A DNA stretch of 64,000 nucleotides from Rhodomicrobium lacus (GTDB lineage: Bacteria; Pseudomonadota; Alphaproteobacteria; Rhizobiales; Rhodomicrobiaceae), in contig NZ_RZNF01000012.1 of assembly GCF_003992725.1 (NCBI RefSeq), forward strand, positions 372,001-436,000. The letters are read 5' to 3'. Under the pieces are notes generated by a model. The model made no database searches. It saw only the letters and a list, made by a program, of their open reading frames with translations, and had not been told where the DNA came from. The stretch's first letter is position 1. Every line of letters begins with the position of its first letter. Positions 21,975-31,611 of the stretch are shown here, in pieces. The translations under genes were made by a program, and so were the position numbers.

Positions 21975-23771
21975 ATGAAAGTGGTGAACAAGCGTGCTTG
22001 GCAATTTGAACGGCGCATCGTCACGATCATGGCTACGGACGTGGCCGACTATTGCCGTCACATGGGAGCAGACGACGAAATTACGCTGTCGCGTTTCCTG
22101 ACCTATCGCGAGATAACCGAACATGTCATCCGCTCGAACAGGGGGCGCATGTTCGGCGTTGCCGGCGACTCCTGGATGGCCGAATTTTCGACCCCCCTCG
22201 ATGCGGTGCGAGCCGCGATCGAAACGCAGCATGCCATCGCGCGGCGTAATCTCCCGTTGCCCGAGGAAAATCGGATCCGCTTTCGGATCGGCCTTCACAT
22301 GGGCGATGTCATCGTCGATTCCTCAGGCCTCTTCGGCGACGAAGTGAACATTGCTGCGCGGTTGCAGCAAATCTGCGCGCCGGGGCATCTTATGCTCTCG
22401 GAAGCCGTTGTCCGCGCCGTGGAAGAGAAGATCAATGTCGCATTCAAACCGCTCGGACCCTGCCATCTGAAGAACATCCTCGGGCCGGTTTTTGCATTCT
22501 CCGCCAATCTCGGCCCGACAAAGGACGAAGTTTCGCCCGGCACGGCGATCCAGTCGACGCAAGACCGAGATTTGAAGCCCGCGCTCGCCGTTCTGCCTTT
22601 CGAGGTCCAAGGGTATGTGGCGGCTGATGAAACCGGCAGTGAGGCCTTGGCGGACTCTCTCGTCAACGGTCTGTCGCGGCTGCGCTGGCTTCCCATCCTC
22701 TCCCAATGGTCAAGCTTGCGGTTCCAGAATGCCAAGCGGAGCCCCTGCGAAATCGGGCAGGCGCTCGGTTCACGCTATCTGGTGGCAGGTCGCCTCAAGC
22801 ATTGCGGAACCGAACTTCGCGTGACGGTCAATCTGATCGATGCAAGCAACTGTCACAATCTCTGGGGACGGACATTCTCTTTCGACGCCACGTCGCTCGC
22901 CGCCGCGCAGGACGACTTTACGACAGCCGCCGTAAGCGCCCTTGAGGTGGAACTCGAACGCGCGGAGTTCGCCCGCCTCAGCGTCAAGAAAAAGGAACAG
23001 CTGGACGCATGGGAACTCGTGCGCAGAGGCACATGGCATCTCAAGAAGCTGAACAAGAGCCACCTGGACATCGCGGCCGAATACTTCAAGGCGGCCCTCG
23101 ACCGCGATCCCGGTTCGAGCGAGGCGCTGATCCAGCTCGCCACCTGCCATTTCGCGCAGATCTGGATGGATCGGAGGGAACCGGGGCTCCTGCGAGAAAC
23201 CGAGGACCTCGCGCGCAAGGCGTGCCTTATCGATCCGCAGGATGCGCGCGTCTACTTCGTCATTGCCCTCGTGAAACTGGCAGCGAATGCGCCGCAGCAT
23301 GCGCGCATCTATTTCCAGCGCGCAATCGAACTCAATCCGAGCTTCGCCGCGGCCCATTGCGGCCTTGGAAGCTGTTGCACTATGGCGGGCGCGCCGGCGA
23401 TGGCGATCGCTCATTTGCAGCGAGCGATGCGTCTCAGTCCGTGCGACCCGCTGACCTTTCACTTTCTCGGTGAAACGGCACTCGCCTATCATCTGATTGG
23501 AGAATGGGCGGCGGCAGCCGACCATGCCGAGCGCGCGCTCCATCTTCGGAATCGATACCGCCTGGCCAGGATCGTCCAGATCGCAACCCTTGCGCGAAGC
23601 GGCGATACGGCGAAAGCCGGCGCCGAAATGGAGAAGTGGCCGCCCGCGTTCTTTCAGCGCGAGGTTGAAAGGCTTCCCTTTAAAGATAGAAGCTGGAATG
23701 CGTTCCTTATAGAAGGGCTTAGGCTTGCGGGGTGCTATGCTCATGATCGCGGCCGGGAGAAGATCGATTAG
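21975..23771 (+). CDS. Class III adenylate/guanylate cyclase-domain protein with TPR-rich C-terminus
   Basis: 598 residues. The cyclase homology domain is at about 12-175, with metal-binding Asp in MATDVADY (22) and AGDSWMAEF (65) and transition-state Asn 125 and Arg 129 in GDEVNIAARLQ. The positions normally held by the substrate-selecting Lys and Asp appear to be Gly (about 61 and 118), so nucleotide preference or activity is uncertain. Residues about 205-320 resemble the TolB-like/FlgO-like region (LAVLPFE ... GLSRLRWLPILS ... GSRYLVAGRLKHCGTELRVTVNLID). The C-terminal part has several TPR-like helical repeats (about 350-560). No membrane segment. A Crp-like regulator follows in the same direction. 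Confidence 0.9.
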   Translation: MKVVNKRAWQFERRIVTIMATDVADYCRHMGADDEITLSRFLTYREITEHVIRSNRGRMFGVAGDSWMAEFSTPLDAVRAAIETQHAIARRNLPLPEENRIRFRIGLHMGDVIVDSSGLFGDEVNIAARLQQICAPGHLMLSEAVVRAVEEKINVAFKPLGPCHLKNILGPVFAFSANLGPTKDEVSPGTAIQSTQDRDLKPALAVLPFEVQGYVAADETGSEALADSLVNGLSRLRWLPILSQWSSLRFQNAKRSPCEIGQALGSRYLVAGRLKHCGTELRVTVNLIDASNCHNLWGRTFSFDATSLAAAQDDFTTAAVSALEVELERAEFARLSVKKKEQLDAWELVRRGTWHLKKLNKSHLDIAAEYFKAALDRDPGSSEALIQLATCHFAQIWMDRREPGLLRETEDLARKACLIDPQDARVYFVIALVKLAANAPQHARIYFQRAIELNPSFAAAHCGLGSCCTMAGAPAMAIAHLQRAMRLSPCDPLTFHFLGETALAYHLIGEWAAAADHAERALHLRNRYRLARIVQIATLARSGDTAKAGAEMEKWPPAFFQREVERLPFKDRSWNAFLIEGLRLAGCYAHDRGREKID

Positions 23772-23842
23772 CGAAGCGGGCATGCCTCTTGAAGCTGAGG
23801 GTGCTCGTTTGGCGAACCATTTCAGGCAAAGGAGCGCGTCGC

Positions 23843-24541
23843 TTGCCCCATAGAATGACCAGTCTCAGGCGATGCGAAATCCTGCGCGACCTCCCCGACA
23901 CGGTCATTCGCGACGTCGCGCACAGCTGCACCTGGCATTCCGTTGCGGCTGGCAAGCAGATCGTGATGGCGAACGAACGCTCACGAGACGTCTACTTCGT
24001 AACCAAGGGAAAACTCCGCGCCCTTCTCTACTCGGCGGCGGAGGGAAAGCCGGTCCTGTTCGCCAGTATCGGCGTGGACGAAATGTTCGGTGAGTTGTCG
24101 GCGCTCGACGGCGAGCCGCGTTCAGTTACCATCGAGGCTTGCAGCGACTGCACGCTCGCAATCCTCTCCAAGGATCAGTTCCAGAGGTTGGTTGAGACGC
24201 ACCCGCAGTTTTCTCTTCTCATCATGAAGAAACTCGCGAGAAAAGTCCGCTCGCTTTCGGACAGGATCTTCGAATTCAGCACCCTGAGCGTTCAAGCGCG
24301 CGTTCATGCGGAACTGCTCCGCCTCGCGCTGCTCGCGGGCGAAAAGAACGGTCAGGCGCTCATTTCTCCCGCGCCATTGCTCGCCGATTTTGCGGCGCAC
24401 ATCAGCACTCATCGCGAGGCGGTTTCCCGTGTGCTGAGCCGCATTCAGGATATGGGCATCGCGCGCCGCGAAGGGGCTGACTTGCGGATACTCGATGTCG
24501 CGAGACTGCGCGCGCTTCACCGCGATGCGCGCGGGGAATAG
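23843..24541 (+). CDS. Crp/Fnr-family transcriptional regulator
   Basis: About 232 residues. The cyclic-nucleotide-binding beta-roll at about 10-130 includes KGKLRALLYSAAEGKPVLFASIGVDEMFGELSALDGEPRSVTIEA in the phosphate-binding-cassette position (FGELS..PRS). The helix-turn-helix near 180-215 contains ISTHREAVSRVLSRIQDMG. The FGE...R-S pattern is compatible with cAMP binding. There are no N-terminal FNR cysteines. The start is uncertain: TTG at 23843 has a good GGAG eight bases upstream; ATG at 23855 is the alternative. It follows the cyclase by about 70 bp, suggesting one signalling unit. Confidence 0.88.
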   Translation: MPHRMTSLRRCEILRDLPDTVIRDVAHSCTWHSVAAGKQIVMANERSRDVYFVTKGKLRALLYSAAEGKPVLFASIGVDEMFGELSALDGEPRSVTIEACSDCTLAILSKDQFQRLVETHPQFSLLIMKKLARKVRSLSDRIFEFSTLSVQARVHAELLRLALLAGEKNGQALISPAPLLADFAAHISTHREAVSRVLSRIQDMGIARREGADLRILDVARLRALHRDARGE

Positions 24542-24650
24542 CGCGCACCGGTATCGGGCAAAGCCGTCTGCCCCAACGGGACGCGGCGCTATCCATGTCA
24601 GGTGTCGATCAGCTTACTGCGTCAAATCGCGTTGCCTTGACGCAGGCCGA

Positions 24651-25193
24651 TCAATGCCCGTCGAACGCGATCAACGCGTGTGAGCGAACGGCGTGCGCCG
24701 CAAGCTTCGCAACGCCGCCGAGTTCCGGCAGATCGATAACGAAAGCCGCTCCCGCGACCTCGCCGCCCACGCGCCTGATGAGCTTCACCGCCGCTTCCGC
24801 TGTGCCGCCCGTGGCGATCAGGTCATCGACGATCAGAACGCGCTCGCCCGGCTTCACGGCATCCTCATGCATCTCGATGATGTCGGTGCCGTATTCGAGC
24901 TGATAATCCTGCCCGACCGCGCGCCAAGGCAGCTTGCCCTTCTTGCGGATCGGTATGAAGCCGCAGCCAAGACGGTCCGCGACGGCGCCGCCAACGATGA
25001 AGCCGCGCGCTTCGATGCCCGCCACCGCGTCGATCTTTTCGCCCTCGAAAGGAGCGGCAATCCGTCTGATCGCTGCCCGAAAGCCGTCAGCATGACCGAT
25101 GAGTGTCGTGATATCCCGGAACATGATGCCGGGCTTCGGATAGTCGGGGATCGTACGAACCAGCGATTTCAGATCGAGAGTGTCAAGGCTCAT
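24651..25193 (-). CDS. apt: Adenine phosphoribosyltransferase
   Basis: 180 residues. PRPP-binding loop RVLIVDDLIATGGTA near 123-137; the N-terminal IPDYPKPGIMFRDITTL and IEARGFIVGGAVA are characteristic of Apt. It salvages adenine to AMP in the cytoplasm. Single gene on the minus strand, convergent with the Crp-like gene. Confidence 0.97.
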   Translation of the reverse strand: MSLDTLDLKSLVRTIPDYPKPGIMFRDITTLIGHADGFRAAIRRIAAPFEGEKIDAVAGIEARGFIVGGAVADRLGCGFIPIRKKGKLPWRAVGQDYQLEYGTDIIEMHEDAVKPGERVLIVDDLIATGGTAEAAVKLIRRVGGEVAGAAFVIDLPELGGVAKLAAHAVRSHALIAFDGH

Positions 25194-25378
25194 GCGAATC
25201 CCTCTTCCGCAACAGGCAACGCCGCCCGTTTTGCAGGCGCATCCTTGGCGTTTAGCAGATGCAGCCCCATATCTTCAATGGCTTTCGGACGACCGTTTTG
25301 ACGCGCCCCGGCAAGGGGCGGAACAGGTCATCGTCCGGGGCGTTCTGCCTTTGCCGAAGTCATGAAGGGTGCCGGAAG

Positions 25379-25495
25379 ATGTCTTACGTCATTATCGTCT
25401 CGTCGTCGCTTCTCGTTCTCGCCGCTCTCGCGGCAGCCGCCGCCGCTTCCGGTTCGGCAAGAAAGACCGCTCGCGCGGAGAAGCCCAGGCGCTGA
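25379..25495 (+). CDS. Possible 38-residue single-span membrane peptide
   Basis: An ATG at 25379 preceded by CCGGAAG opens a short frame with one hydrophobic Ala/Leu/Val segment (YVIIVSSSLLVLAALAAAAA) and a basic tail, 40 bp before tspO. The topology is protein-like, but so short a frame can arise by chance. Confidence 0.35.
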   Translation: MSYVIIVSSSLLVLAALAAAAAASGSARKTARAEKPRR

Positions 25496-25535
25496 ACACG
25501 GTGCGCGCGCTTACGGGGAAACAGGCAGGATCGAC

Positions 25536-26039
25536 ATGACGTTAACGATCATCGTAACCGTGGCCATCGTTCTGGTGGTTTTCATTCTGGGCGGCATCGC
25601 GAGCCGCCCCGGCGAGTGGTATCGCAACCTCAAAAAGCCGTCGTGGAATCCGCCGAACTGGGCGTTCGGCCCGGCGTGGACCATCATATTGTCGTTGGCA
25701 GGCGCGGCGGGTGTCTTTGCATGGACGGCGGCAGCCGATAGCGCAGAGCAAACACGCGTCGCGGTGCTGTTCGCGATCAACATCTTCTTTTACGTGATCT
25801 GGAGTCCGCTGTTCTTCGCGGCCAAGCGGCCGGATTGGGCCTTGGCCGAAGTTCCTTTCCTCTGGCTCTCCATCCTGGCGCTCGTAATCGGCCTGCGCGA
25901 CATCTCTCCCACGGCGTCATGGCTCCTCGTGCCTTATCTGCTTTGGGTTGCCTTCGCCGCCTTCCTGAACTGGAAGATCGTGCAATTGAACGCACCCTTC
26001 GGCTCGAAGGCCGACGCGTCGCACGCGCTTCATAGCTAG
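25536..26039 (+). CDS. tspO: TspO/MBR family tryptophan-rich sensory protein
   Basis: 167 residues, five membrane segments. The family motif is seen in WYRNLKKPSWNPPNWAFGPAW followed by WTAAADS, IFFYVIWSPLFF, and the fifth segment. TspO binds porphyrins and related ligands; in Rhodobacter it modulates tetrapyrrole and photosynthesis gene expression. The ATG at 25536 follows AGGCAGGA. Stand-alone gene. TspO is larger than usual by a few residues only. Confidence 0.92.
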   Translation: MTLTIIVTVAIVLVVFILGGIASRPGEWYRNLKKPSWNPPNWAFGPAWTIILSLAGAAGVFAWTAAADSAEQTRVAVLFAINIFFYVIWSPLFFAAKRPDWALAEVPFLWLSILALVIGLRDISPTASWLLVPYLLWVAFAAFLNWKIVQLNAPFGSKADASHALHS

Positions 26040-26161
26040 CGCCTCTTCCGGCGGGGATGCTTCATAGCCCCCCGCCAACGGCGTTTCTTCGCGCGGGCGG
26101 TATCCTTTTCGCTTGAAAACGCTGTAAACCTGTTCGGAGTCCCGCGAACAGGAACACTTCC

Positions 26162-26953
26162 ATGACATCGGCCCCAGCGTCATACGCTCCCGCGATCATC
26201 CTTGTTGAGCCGCAGCTCGGCGAAAACATCGGTGCGGCTGCACGCGCGATGGCGAATTTCGGACTGCGGGAGCTTCGCCTTGTGGCGCCGCGCGACGGAT
26301 GGCCGAACGAAGCGGCGCGAGCCTCGGCGGCGCTGGCGGTGGAAATCGTCGATGGGGCGCAGCTTTATCCAGATCTCGCCGCCGCTGTGGCGGATCTGCA
26401 CTATATCGTGGCCACAACGGCACGAAGCCGCTTCCTCGCCAAGCCGGTGCTGGCCCCCGACACCGCCGTCAGCGAAATCGCGGAGCGGCAGGCCGCCGAC
26501 CTCCGTTGCGGCGTTCTCTTCGGCAAGGAGCGGACAGGGCTCGAAAACCCGGACGTCGCCATCGCCGACGCGATCATGACGGCGCCGGTCGATCCTGCTT
26601 TCGCCTCGCTCAACCTCGCGCAGTCTGTGCTTCTCTTCGCCTATGAGTGGCGCAAACTTGTGAACCCGCATTCGCTCGGCCGGACGCTGCCGGACGCACC
26701 GCTCGGCGCTGGCCACCGCTTCAAGGCAAGCCGCCCGGCCGAGCGCGGTGAACTCATCGGCTTCTACGAACACCTCGAAGGCGAACTCGACCATTGCGGC
26801 TTTCTCTTCCCGCCCGAAAAGCGCGAAACCATGGTCAACAACATTCGCACGATGTTCGCCAGAATGGCGCCGACGGAGCAGGAGGTGCGGACGCTTCGCG
26901 GCATCGTCGCGATCCTCCGCCGCGGACCGTGGCAGGGCTCCAACAAGGCGTGA
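26162..26953 (+). CDS. trmJ: tRNA (cytidine/uridine-2'-O-)-methyltransferase TrmJ
   Basis: 263 residues of the SpoU/TrmH (SPOUT) class. Motif 1 ENIGAAARAMANFG near 20-33, the motif-2 region GVLFGKERTGLEN near 117-129, and the SAM-knot segment LNLAQSVLLFAYEW near 150-163. The C-terminal helix bundle (HLEGELDHCGFLFPPEKR) is the TrmJ extension. It methylates the ribose at tRNA position 32. Its own transcription unit. Confidence 0.93.
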   Translation: MTSAPASYAPAIILVEPQLGENIGAAARAMANFGLRELRLVAPRDGWPNEAARASAALAVEIVDGAQLYPDLAAAVADLHYIVATTARSRFLAKPVLAPDTAVSEIAERQAADLRCGVLFGKERTGLENPDVAIADAIMTAPVDPAFASLNLAQSVLLFAYEWRKLVNPHSLGRTLPDAPLGAGHRFKASRPAERGELIGFYEHLEGELDHCGFLFPPEKRETMVNNIRTMFARMAPTEQEVRTLRGIVAILRRGPWQGSNKA

Positions 26954-27075
26954 CCGGCCTGCAATGAGGCCATAGTGTTGCCGCGTTTCTCCCGTTGCCA
27001 TGAAGCGGGGTTTGACGCGCCGAATGCCGGTGGCAAGGCGCAGGTGTTCAGTCAATCAGGGGATTCGGGGCCAGC

Positions 27076-27636
27076 ATGATTTTGCGATCGATCATCTTCG
27101 CTGCCACATTGCTTGCCACGCCGATTGCGGTCGCGCAGACGCAGACGGCAAAGGGCGAGATCAGCGACAAGACACTCAAGACGCTGAAGGCGCTCGCCTG
27201 GCAGTCGCTGCCGAACAAGATCATGCAGCCGGACAAATCGGTGACCGTGATCGACAAATCCGATCCGTCGAAGATCGTCATCCCCGACGCCGATGCGCGC
27301 GAAGTCATCCGCGCCGCCTATCTCAGCGCCAGAGCCCAGAAATGCGACCTTCAGGAACTGGTCATCGCAAACCGCGATGCCCTGCTTCTGCGCGAAAAGA
27401 AGACCGGCAAGTGGTCTTCGAGCCAACTTCAGTACATCAACACGCTTCACCTTTTCACGGTGCAGCTTCTCGTCGGCAAGGTGGAAGTCGTCGATCAGGA
27501 AGAGGCTGCCAAGCGGGGCGATCCGGCCACCGCGCCGATGCCCCCCGCGAACACCGTCAATTGCAACGAAAAAGAAAAGCAGGATATTTCATCCGCCGTC
27601 GCGGCGAATGAGAAGCTCGTTCTCGGGAAATCCTGA
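27076..27636 (+). CDS. Exported protein of unknown function
   Basis: 186 residues with a signal peptide (MILRSIIFAATLLATPIAVAQ, cleavage near residue 21). The mature part is mostly helical and charged, with two single cysteines (in QKCDLQEL and VNCNEKE) that could form a disulfide. It ends with a likely helical region. No family recognised; similar-looking periplasmic proteins occur upstream of trpS in alphaproteobacteria, but I cannot name one. About 120 bp after trmJ. Confidence 0.7.
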   Translation: MILRSIIFAATLLATPIAVAQTQTAKGEISDKTLKTLKALAWQSLPNKIMQPDKSVTVIDKSDPSKIVIPDADAREVIRAAYLSARAQKCDLQELVIANRDALLLREKKTGKWSSSQLQYINTLHLFTVQLLVGKVEVVDQEEAAKRGDPATAPMPPANTVNCNEKEKQDISSAVAANEKLVLGKS

Positions 27637-27648
27637 TCCGCTGACACG

Positions 27649-27680
27649 GTCGAGCTGAGCCGGGGACGGCTTCGCTCGAC
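27649..27680. other. Nested hairpin between exported protein and trpS
   Basis: GTCGAG (27649-27654) pairs with CTCGAC (27675-27680), and inside lies GCCG/CGGC with 4-nt internal loops. There is no T-run, so an RNA structural element or incidental repeat. Confidence 0.25.
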
Positions 27681-27815
27681 AGGCGTAACGCTGGCCATCG
27701 ACGGCAGAATACGCTTCGCCGTGGCGACAGGGCGCTGGCGCGACACAGCTCGGGCTTGCATTTTGCCTTCGGTGCGGCTCATAACAACGCCTCGATCATC
27801 AAGGCCAGCACCACA

Positions 27816-28853
27816 ATGAAAGAGCTTGTGTTTTCCGGCGTTCAACCGACCGGCAACCTGCATCTCGGCAACTATCTCGGCGCGATCAAGAATTTCGTCG
27901 CGTTGCAGGATCGGACCGACTGTATCTATTGCGTCGTGGATCTGCACGCGATCACGGTCGCGCAAAATCCCGCCGACCTGAAGCGCTCCACCCGCGAAGT
28001 GACGGCTGCGTTCATCGCAGCGGGTGTGGACCCCAAGCGGCACATCATCTTCAATCAGTCGCAAGTGAGCGCGCATGCGGAACTCGCCTGGGTTCTGAAC
28101 TGCGTCGCGCGCATCGGCTGGCTGAACCGCATGACGCAGTTCAAGGACAAGGCGGGCAAGGATCGCGAAAATGCGAGCGTCGGGCTTTACGTATATCCCG
28201 TGCTGATGGCGGCGGATATTCTCGCCTATCGCGCGACGCACGTGCCCGTCGGCGAGGACCAGAAGCAGCATCTGGAGCTTTCCCGCGACATAGCGCAGAA
28301 GTTCAACAACGATTTCGCGGAGACGATCGCGGCCGAAGGCTTCAGCGACGGCTTCTTCCCGCAGCCGGAGCCGATCATCTCCGGCCCCGCGACGCGCGTC
28401 ATGTCGTTGCGCGACGGCACGAAAAAGATGTCTAAGTCGGACCCGTCCGACCTGTCGCGGATCAACGTGGCCGACGACGCCGACACCATCGCGAAGAAGA
28501 TCCGCAAGGCGAAGACCGATCCCGAGCCCCTGCCGACCGATCCGAAAGGCTTCGAGGGACGTCCCGAAGCGGAGAACCTCGTCGGCATCTATTCCGCGCT
28601 GTCGGGCGACAGCGTGGAGAAGATCCTCGGTGAGTTCGGCGGTTCGCAATTTTCGGTGTTCAAGAACGCGCTTGCCGACCTTGCCGTGGCGAAACTCGGT
28701 CCCATCGGCGACGAGATGAAGCGCATTTCGGCTGACGCCGCCTATATCGACGCGGTGCTTGCGGACGGCTCGGAGCGAGCGGACGCCATTGCCTCCGAAA
28801 CGCTGCGCCACGTGCGCAACATCGTCGGCTTCGTTTCGAGGGCGCCGCGATAA
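27816..28853 (+). CDS. trpS: Tryptophanyl-tRNA synthetase
   Basis: 345 residues. Class I signature as [12 protein letters not shown] near 10-21 and KMSKSDPSD near 206-214; the N-terminus [12 protein letters not shown] is typical, which fixes the ATG at 27816 rather than the longer frame. It charges tRNA-Trp. trpS-usp-nfuA order is conserved in alphaproteobacteria. Confidence 0.97.
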   Translation: MKELVFSGVQPTGNLHLGNYLGAIKNFVALQDRTDCIYCVVDLHAITVAQNPADLKRSTREVTAAFIAAGVDPKRHIIFNQSQVSAHAELAWVLNCVARIGWLNRMTQFKDKAGKDRENASVGLYVYPVLMAADILAYRATHVPVGEDQKQHLELSRDIAQKFNNDFAETIAAEGFSDGFFPQPEPIISGPATRVMSLRDGTKKMSKSDPSDLSRINVADDADTIAKKIRKAKTDPEPLPTDPKGFEGRPEAENLVGIYSALSGDSVEKILGEFGGSQFSVFKNALADLAVAKLGPIGDEMKRISADAAYIDAVLADGSERADAIASETLRHVRNIVGFVSRAPR

Positions 28854-29027
28854 AAATCGCTCGCCGTCGCATCGACGCCCCGGTCGGGGACACGGCGAAT
28901 CACGGTTTGCCTGAGAGCGGTCCGTGATAAGCTTTGCTCCGGGCGACGCGCAAAGCCCGGAAACGAGAACCGATTTCCGCAAGTTGGAACATGCAAGGGC
29001 GACGCCGTTCCAGCAGAGGACGCAAAC

Positions 29028-29534
29028 ATGGCGAACCGTGAGCCACGCGATCTTTTCACCGGCGGTCACAAGCGAAAATTCCTCGTCGTGGTGGACGAGT
29101 CGCCGGAGGGAGAGACAGCGCTCTATTACGCCGCGCGCCGGGTGCACCGCACGGGCGGCGGCCTTTCGCTCCTGTTCGTGATCGAACCGATGGAAATGAC
29201 GCATTGGCTCGGCGTCGAAGAGACGTTTCGCGAGGAGCAATATCACAAGGCACGTGCCGTTTTCCGGCTGCGCGCGCGGAAACTGAAAACCTGGGGCTTC
29301 GAGGAAATCTTGCCTGAGGACATCATCCGCGAAGGTCATCTCGCGGATGAAATCGTGAAGCTCATAGACGAGGATCGCGAGATCGGCATTCTCGTGCTCG
29401 GCGCCTCGACGGACCCCAATGGACCGGGACCGCTCGTGTCGTCGCTCGCCGGCGCGAAGGCAGGCACCTTTCCGATTCCCATCACCATCGTGCCCGGCCA
29501 TCTCACGCTCGAAGAAGTGAACGGTCTCGCCTGA
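29028..29534 (+). CDS. Universal stress protein family
   Basis: 168 residues with one Usp domain: N-terminal KFLVVVDESPEGETALYYAARRV and C-terminal ILVLGASTDPNGPGPLVSSLAG (a G-x2-G-x-n-S/T-like ATP loop in altered form) then PIPITIVPG. Cytoplasmic; usually stress-related. It lies between trpS and nfuA in the conserved order. Confidence 0.9.
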   Translation: MANREPRDLFTGGHKRKFLVVVDESPEGETALYYAARRVHRTGGGLSLLFVIEPMEMTHWLGVEETFREEQYHKARAVFRLRARKLKTWGFEEILPEDIIREGHLADEIVKLIDEDREIGILVLGASTDPNGPGPLVSSLAGAKAGTFPIPITIVPGHLTLEEVNGLA

Positions 29535-29651
29535 GGCGAAGCGGAGTTTCCGACTTGAGCAGTCGGATTTTCTCTTGAAAGGCGGGCGCAACCCTGCCTA
29601 ATCTGGCTCATGGTTGAAGGCGCCGGGGGACGGGCGCAAAAGAGGAAAGAC

Positions 29652-30206
29652 ATGTTCATTCAGACAGAGATGACGCCAAATCCGGCGACACTCAAATTTC
29701 TGCCGGGCCGCACGGTGCTCGAAGAGGGTACGCGCGAATTTCTCACGAGCGACGACGCGGAAGGGGTTTCGCCACTGGCGGCGCGGCTGTTCGATATCGA
29801 AGGCGTCACCGCCGTGTTCCTCGGCTCGGATTTCGTGTCCGTGACAAAGGATCGCGGCGACTGGGACAGTCTCAAGCCGCCGGTCCTCGGTGCCATCATG
29901 GAACATTTCATGTCGGGTCAGGCGGTGCTCTCTGACGAGAGGCGCGTCGCGGAAGACGAAGATTTCGATGCCGCCGACGAGGAAGTCGTCTCGACCATCA
30001 AGGAGTTGATCGAGACGCGCGTGCGCCCCGCCGTGGCGAACGATGGAGGCGACATTACCTTCAAGGGGTTCCGCGACGGTATCGTCTACCTCAAGATGCA
30101 GGGCGCGTGTTCCGGCTGCCCGTCCGCGACGGCAACGCTGCGGCACGGCATAGAAAACCTGTTGAAACACTTCGTCCCCGAAGTTCAAGAGGTCCAGCCC
30201 GTCTAG
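29652..30206 (+). CDS. nfuA: Fe-S cluster scaffold NfuA-type (NifU domain)
   Basis: 184 residues. N-terminal Nfu domain (FIQTEMTPNPATLKFLPGR) and C-terminal NifU domain with the CSGCPS motif (Cys 153 and 156) that binds a bridging [4Fe-4S] cluster. It delivers clusters to apo-proteins such as aconitase and MiaB, both present in this window. The ATG at 29652 follows AGAGGAAAG. Confidence 0.95.
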   Translation: MFIQTEMTPNPATLKFLPGRTVLEEGTREFLTSDDAEGVSPLAARLFDIEGVTAVFLGSDFVSVTKDRGDWDSLKPPVLGAIMEHFMSGQAVLSDERRVAEDEDFDAADEEVVSTIKELIETRVRPAVANDGGDITFKGFRDGIVYLKMQGACSGCPSATATLRHGIENLLKHFVPEVQEVQPV

Positions 30207-30273
30207 TACTTCGATTCGCGATCCTCTATATGTTGTGCTGTCCTGTATCCAAGCACACAATAAGAGGGAACGC

Positions 30274-30867
30274 ATGGGGCGCCCCATCGCTGCGGAATGC
30301 CTTGATCAGATTTTTCTGAAGGCCCGTACGCATACAAAATGGCAGGACAGACCCGTCGCGGATGACATTCTGCGGCGGATCGTCGATCTGACCGTCCTTG
30401 GGCCGACGAGCGCCAATCAATCGCCCGCGCGATTCGTCTTCGTGAAGTCCCCTGAAGCCAAGCTCCGCCTCATCCCGCTTCTCTCCGAGGGTAACCGCGC
30501 GAAGACGCTCGCCGCACCCGTCTGCGCGATCATCGGTTACGACCTGAAGTTCTACGAACACCTTCCGAGACTTTTCCCGCACGAGAACGCGAGGGCCTGG
30601 TTCGAGGGCAACGACGCCGCCATGCTCGAAGCGACAGCGCTTGGCAACGGCACGCTTCAGGGCGCCTATTTCATCATTGCCGCGCGCGCCCTCGGCCTCG
30701 ATACCGGCCCGATGTCAGGCTTCGATCAGACCGCCGTCGATCGCGAGTTCTTTGGCGGGACGGAGATCAAGTCGAACTTTCTTTGCAATCTCGGCTATGG
30801 TGATCCGGCAGCGCTACGCTCGCGTTTACCTCGCTTTGCCTTCGATGAGATTTCTGCAACCTTATAG
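30274..30867 (+). CDS. Malonic semialdehyde reductase/nitroreductase family (RutE/HadB-like)
   Basis: 197 residues. Nitroreductase-fold FMN protein: N-terminal KARTHTKWQDRPV, VLGPTSANQSPARFVFV, the middle DAAMLEATALGNGTLQGAYFI, and AARALGLDTGPMSGFD, all typical of the RutE/YdfN subfamily. RutE reduces malonic semialdehyde in pyrimidine breakdown; no other rut gene is present, so the substrate is open. The ATG at 30274 follows AAGAGGGA. Confidence 0.88.
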   Translation: MGRPIAAECLDQIFLKARTHTKWQDRPVADDILRRIVDLTVLGPTSANQSPARFVFVKSPEAKLRLIPLLSEGNRAKTLAAPVCAIIGYDLKFYEHLPRLFPHENARAWFEGNDAAMLEATALGNGTLQGAYFIIAARALGLDTGPMSGFDQTAVDREFFGGTEIKSNFLCNLGYGDPAALRSRLPRFAFDEISATL

Positions 30868-30927
30868 TGTATTCTGCCCTTCCTCCTTAAGCCCTTCCCG
30901 CCAGAAACAAGATTGTGTCCTTCAGTC

Positions 30928-31611
30928 GTGAGAGTTTTAGCAATTGAAACAAGCATGGGCCGCACCTCGGTCGCAGTGACAACTGCGCGGCAAGGTGAGG
31001 CGGTACGCGTCAAGAGACTTGAAAGCGTGCGAGGTCAAGCCGAGCAACTCATCCCGCTCATCGGATCGCTCATGGCGGAAGCTGGGCTGGCTTTCGCCGG
31101 CCTCGACCGCATCGCGGTGTCCGTCGGCCCCGGCGGCTTCTCCGGCATCAGGACCGGCGTTGCGGCGGCGCGGGCTTTCGGGCTCGCCGCAAAAGTCCCC
31201 GTCGTGGGCGCCACGAGCTTCTCGATCATGGCGGCAGCGTTCGAGAAAGCCGGACATGCGAAGGGCCCGTATGGTCTGGCTGCGCCTGCCGGCGTGAACG
31301 CGGTCTTTTGCCAGATTTTGAAGCCGGGTCGTGAAGCCGTCACGGAAATCGTGACCCTGCCTCATGCCGAATGCGCCGCTTTCTTCGACGGCAAAGCCGA
31401 TGTCCTAGCGGGGCCCGCCGCCACCGCGCTGATCGACGGCGGGTTTGTCGCCCTCCCCTTGGCCGACCCGGATCTTTTCCCGGACGCGCTTTCGCTGGCG
31501 GAGCTTGCCTTCACCCTGAACCCTGCGCACGATATGCCCACACCGTTTTATGTTCGTCCGCCCGACGCCAAGCCGCAGACGCGCAATCTCATCCCCCGCA
31601 AAGATGAGTAA
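30928..31611 (+). CDS. tsaB: tRNA threonylcarbamoyladenosine biosynthesis protein TsaB
   Basis: 227 residues. ASKHA-fold N-terminus RVLAIETSMGRTSVAV and the motif VSVGPGGFSGIRTGVAAARAFG mark TsaB, partner of TsaD/TsaE in making t6A37 of ANN-reading tRNAs. The GTG at 30928 gives the family start. It overlaps rimI by 8 bp. Confidence 0.94.
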   Translation: MRVLAIETSMGRTSVAVTTARQGEAVRVKRLESVRGQAEQLIPLIGSLMAEAGLAFAGLDRIAVSVGPGGFSGIRTGVAAARAFGLAAKVPVVGATSFSIMAAAFEKAGHAKGPYGLAAPAGVNAVFCQILKPGREAVTEIVTLPHAECAAFFDGKADVLAGPAATALIDGGFVALPLADPDLFPDALSLAELAFTLNPAHDMPTPFYVRPPDAKPQTRNLIPRKDE

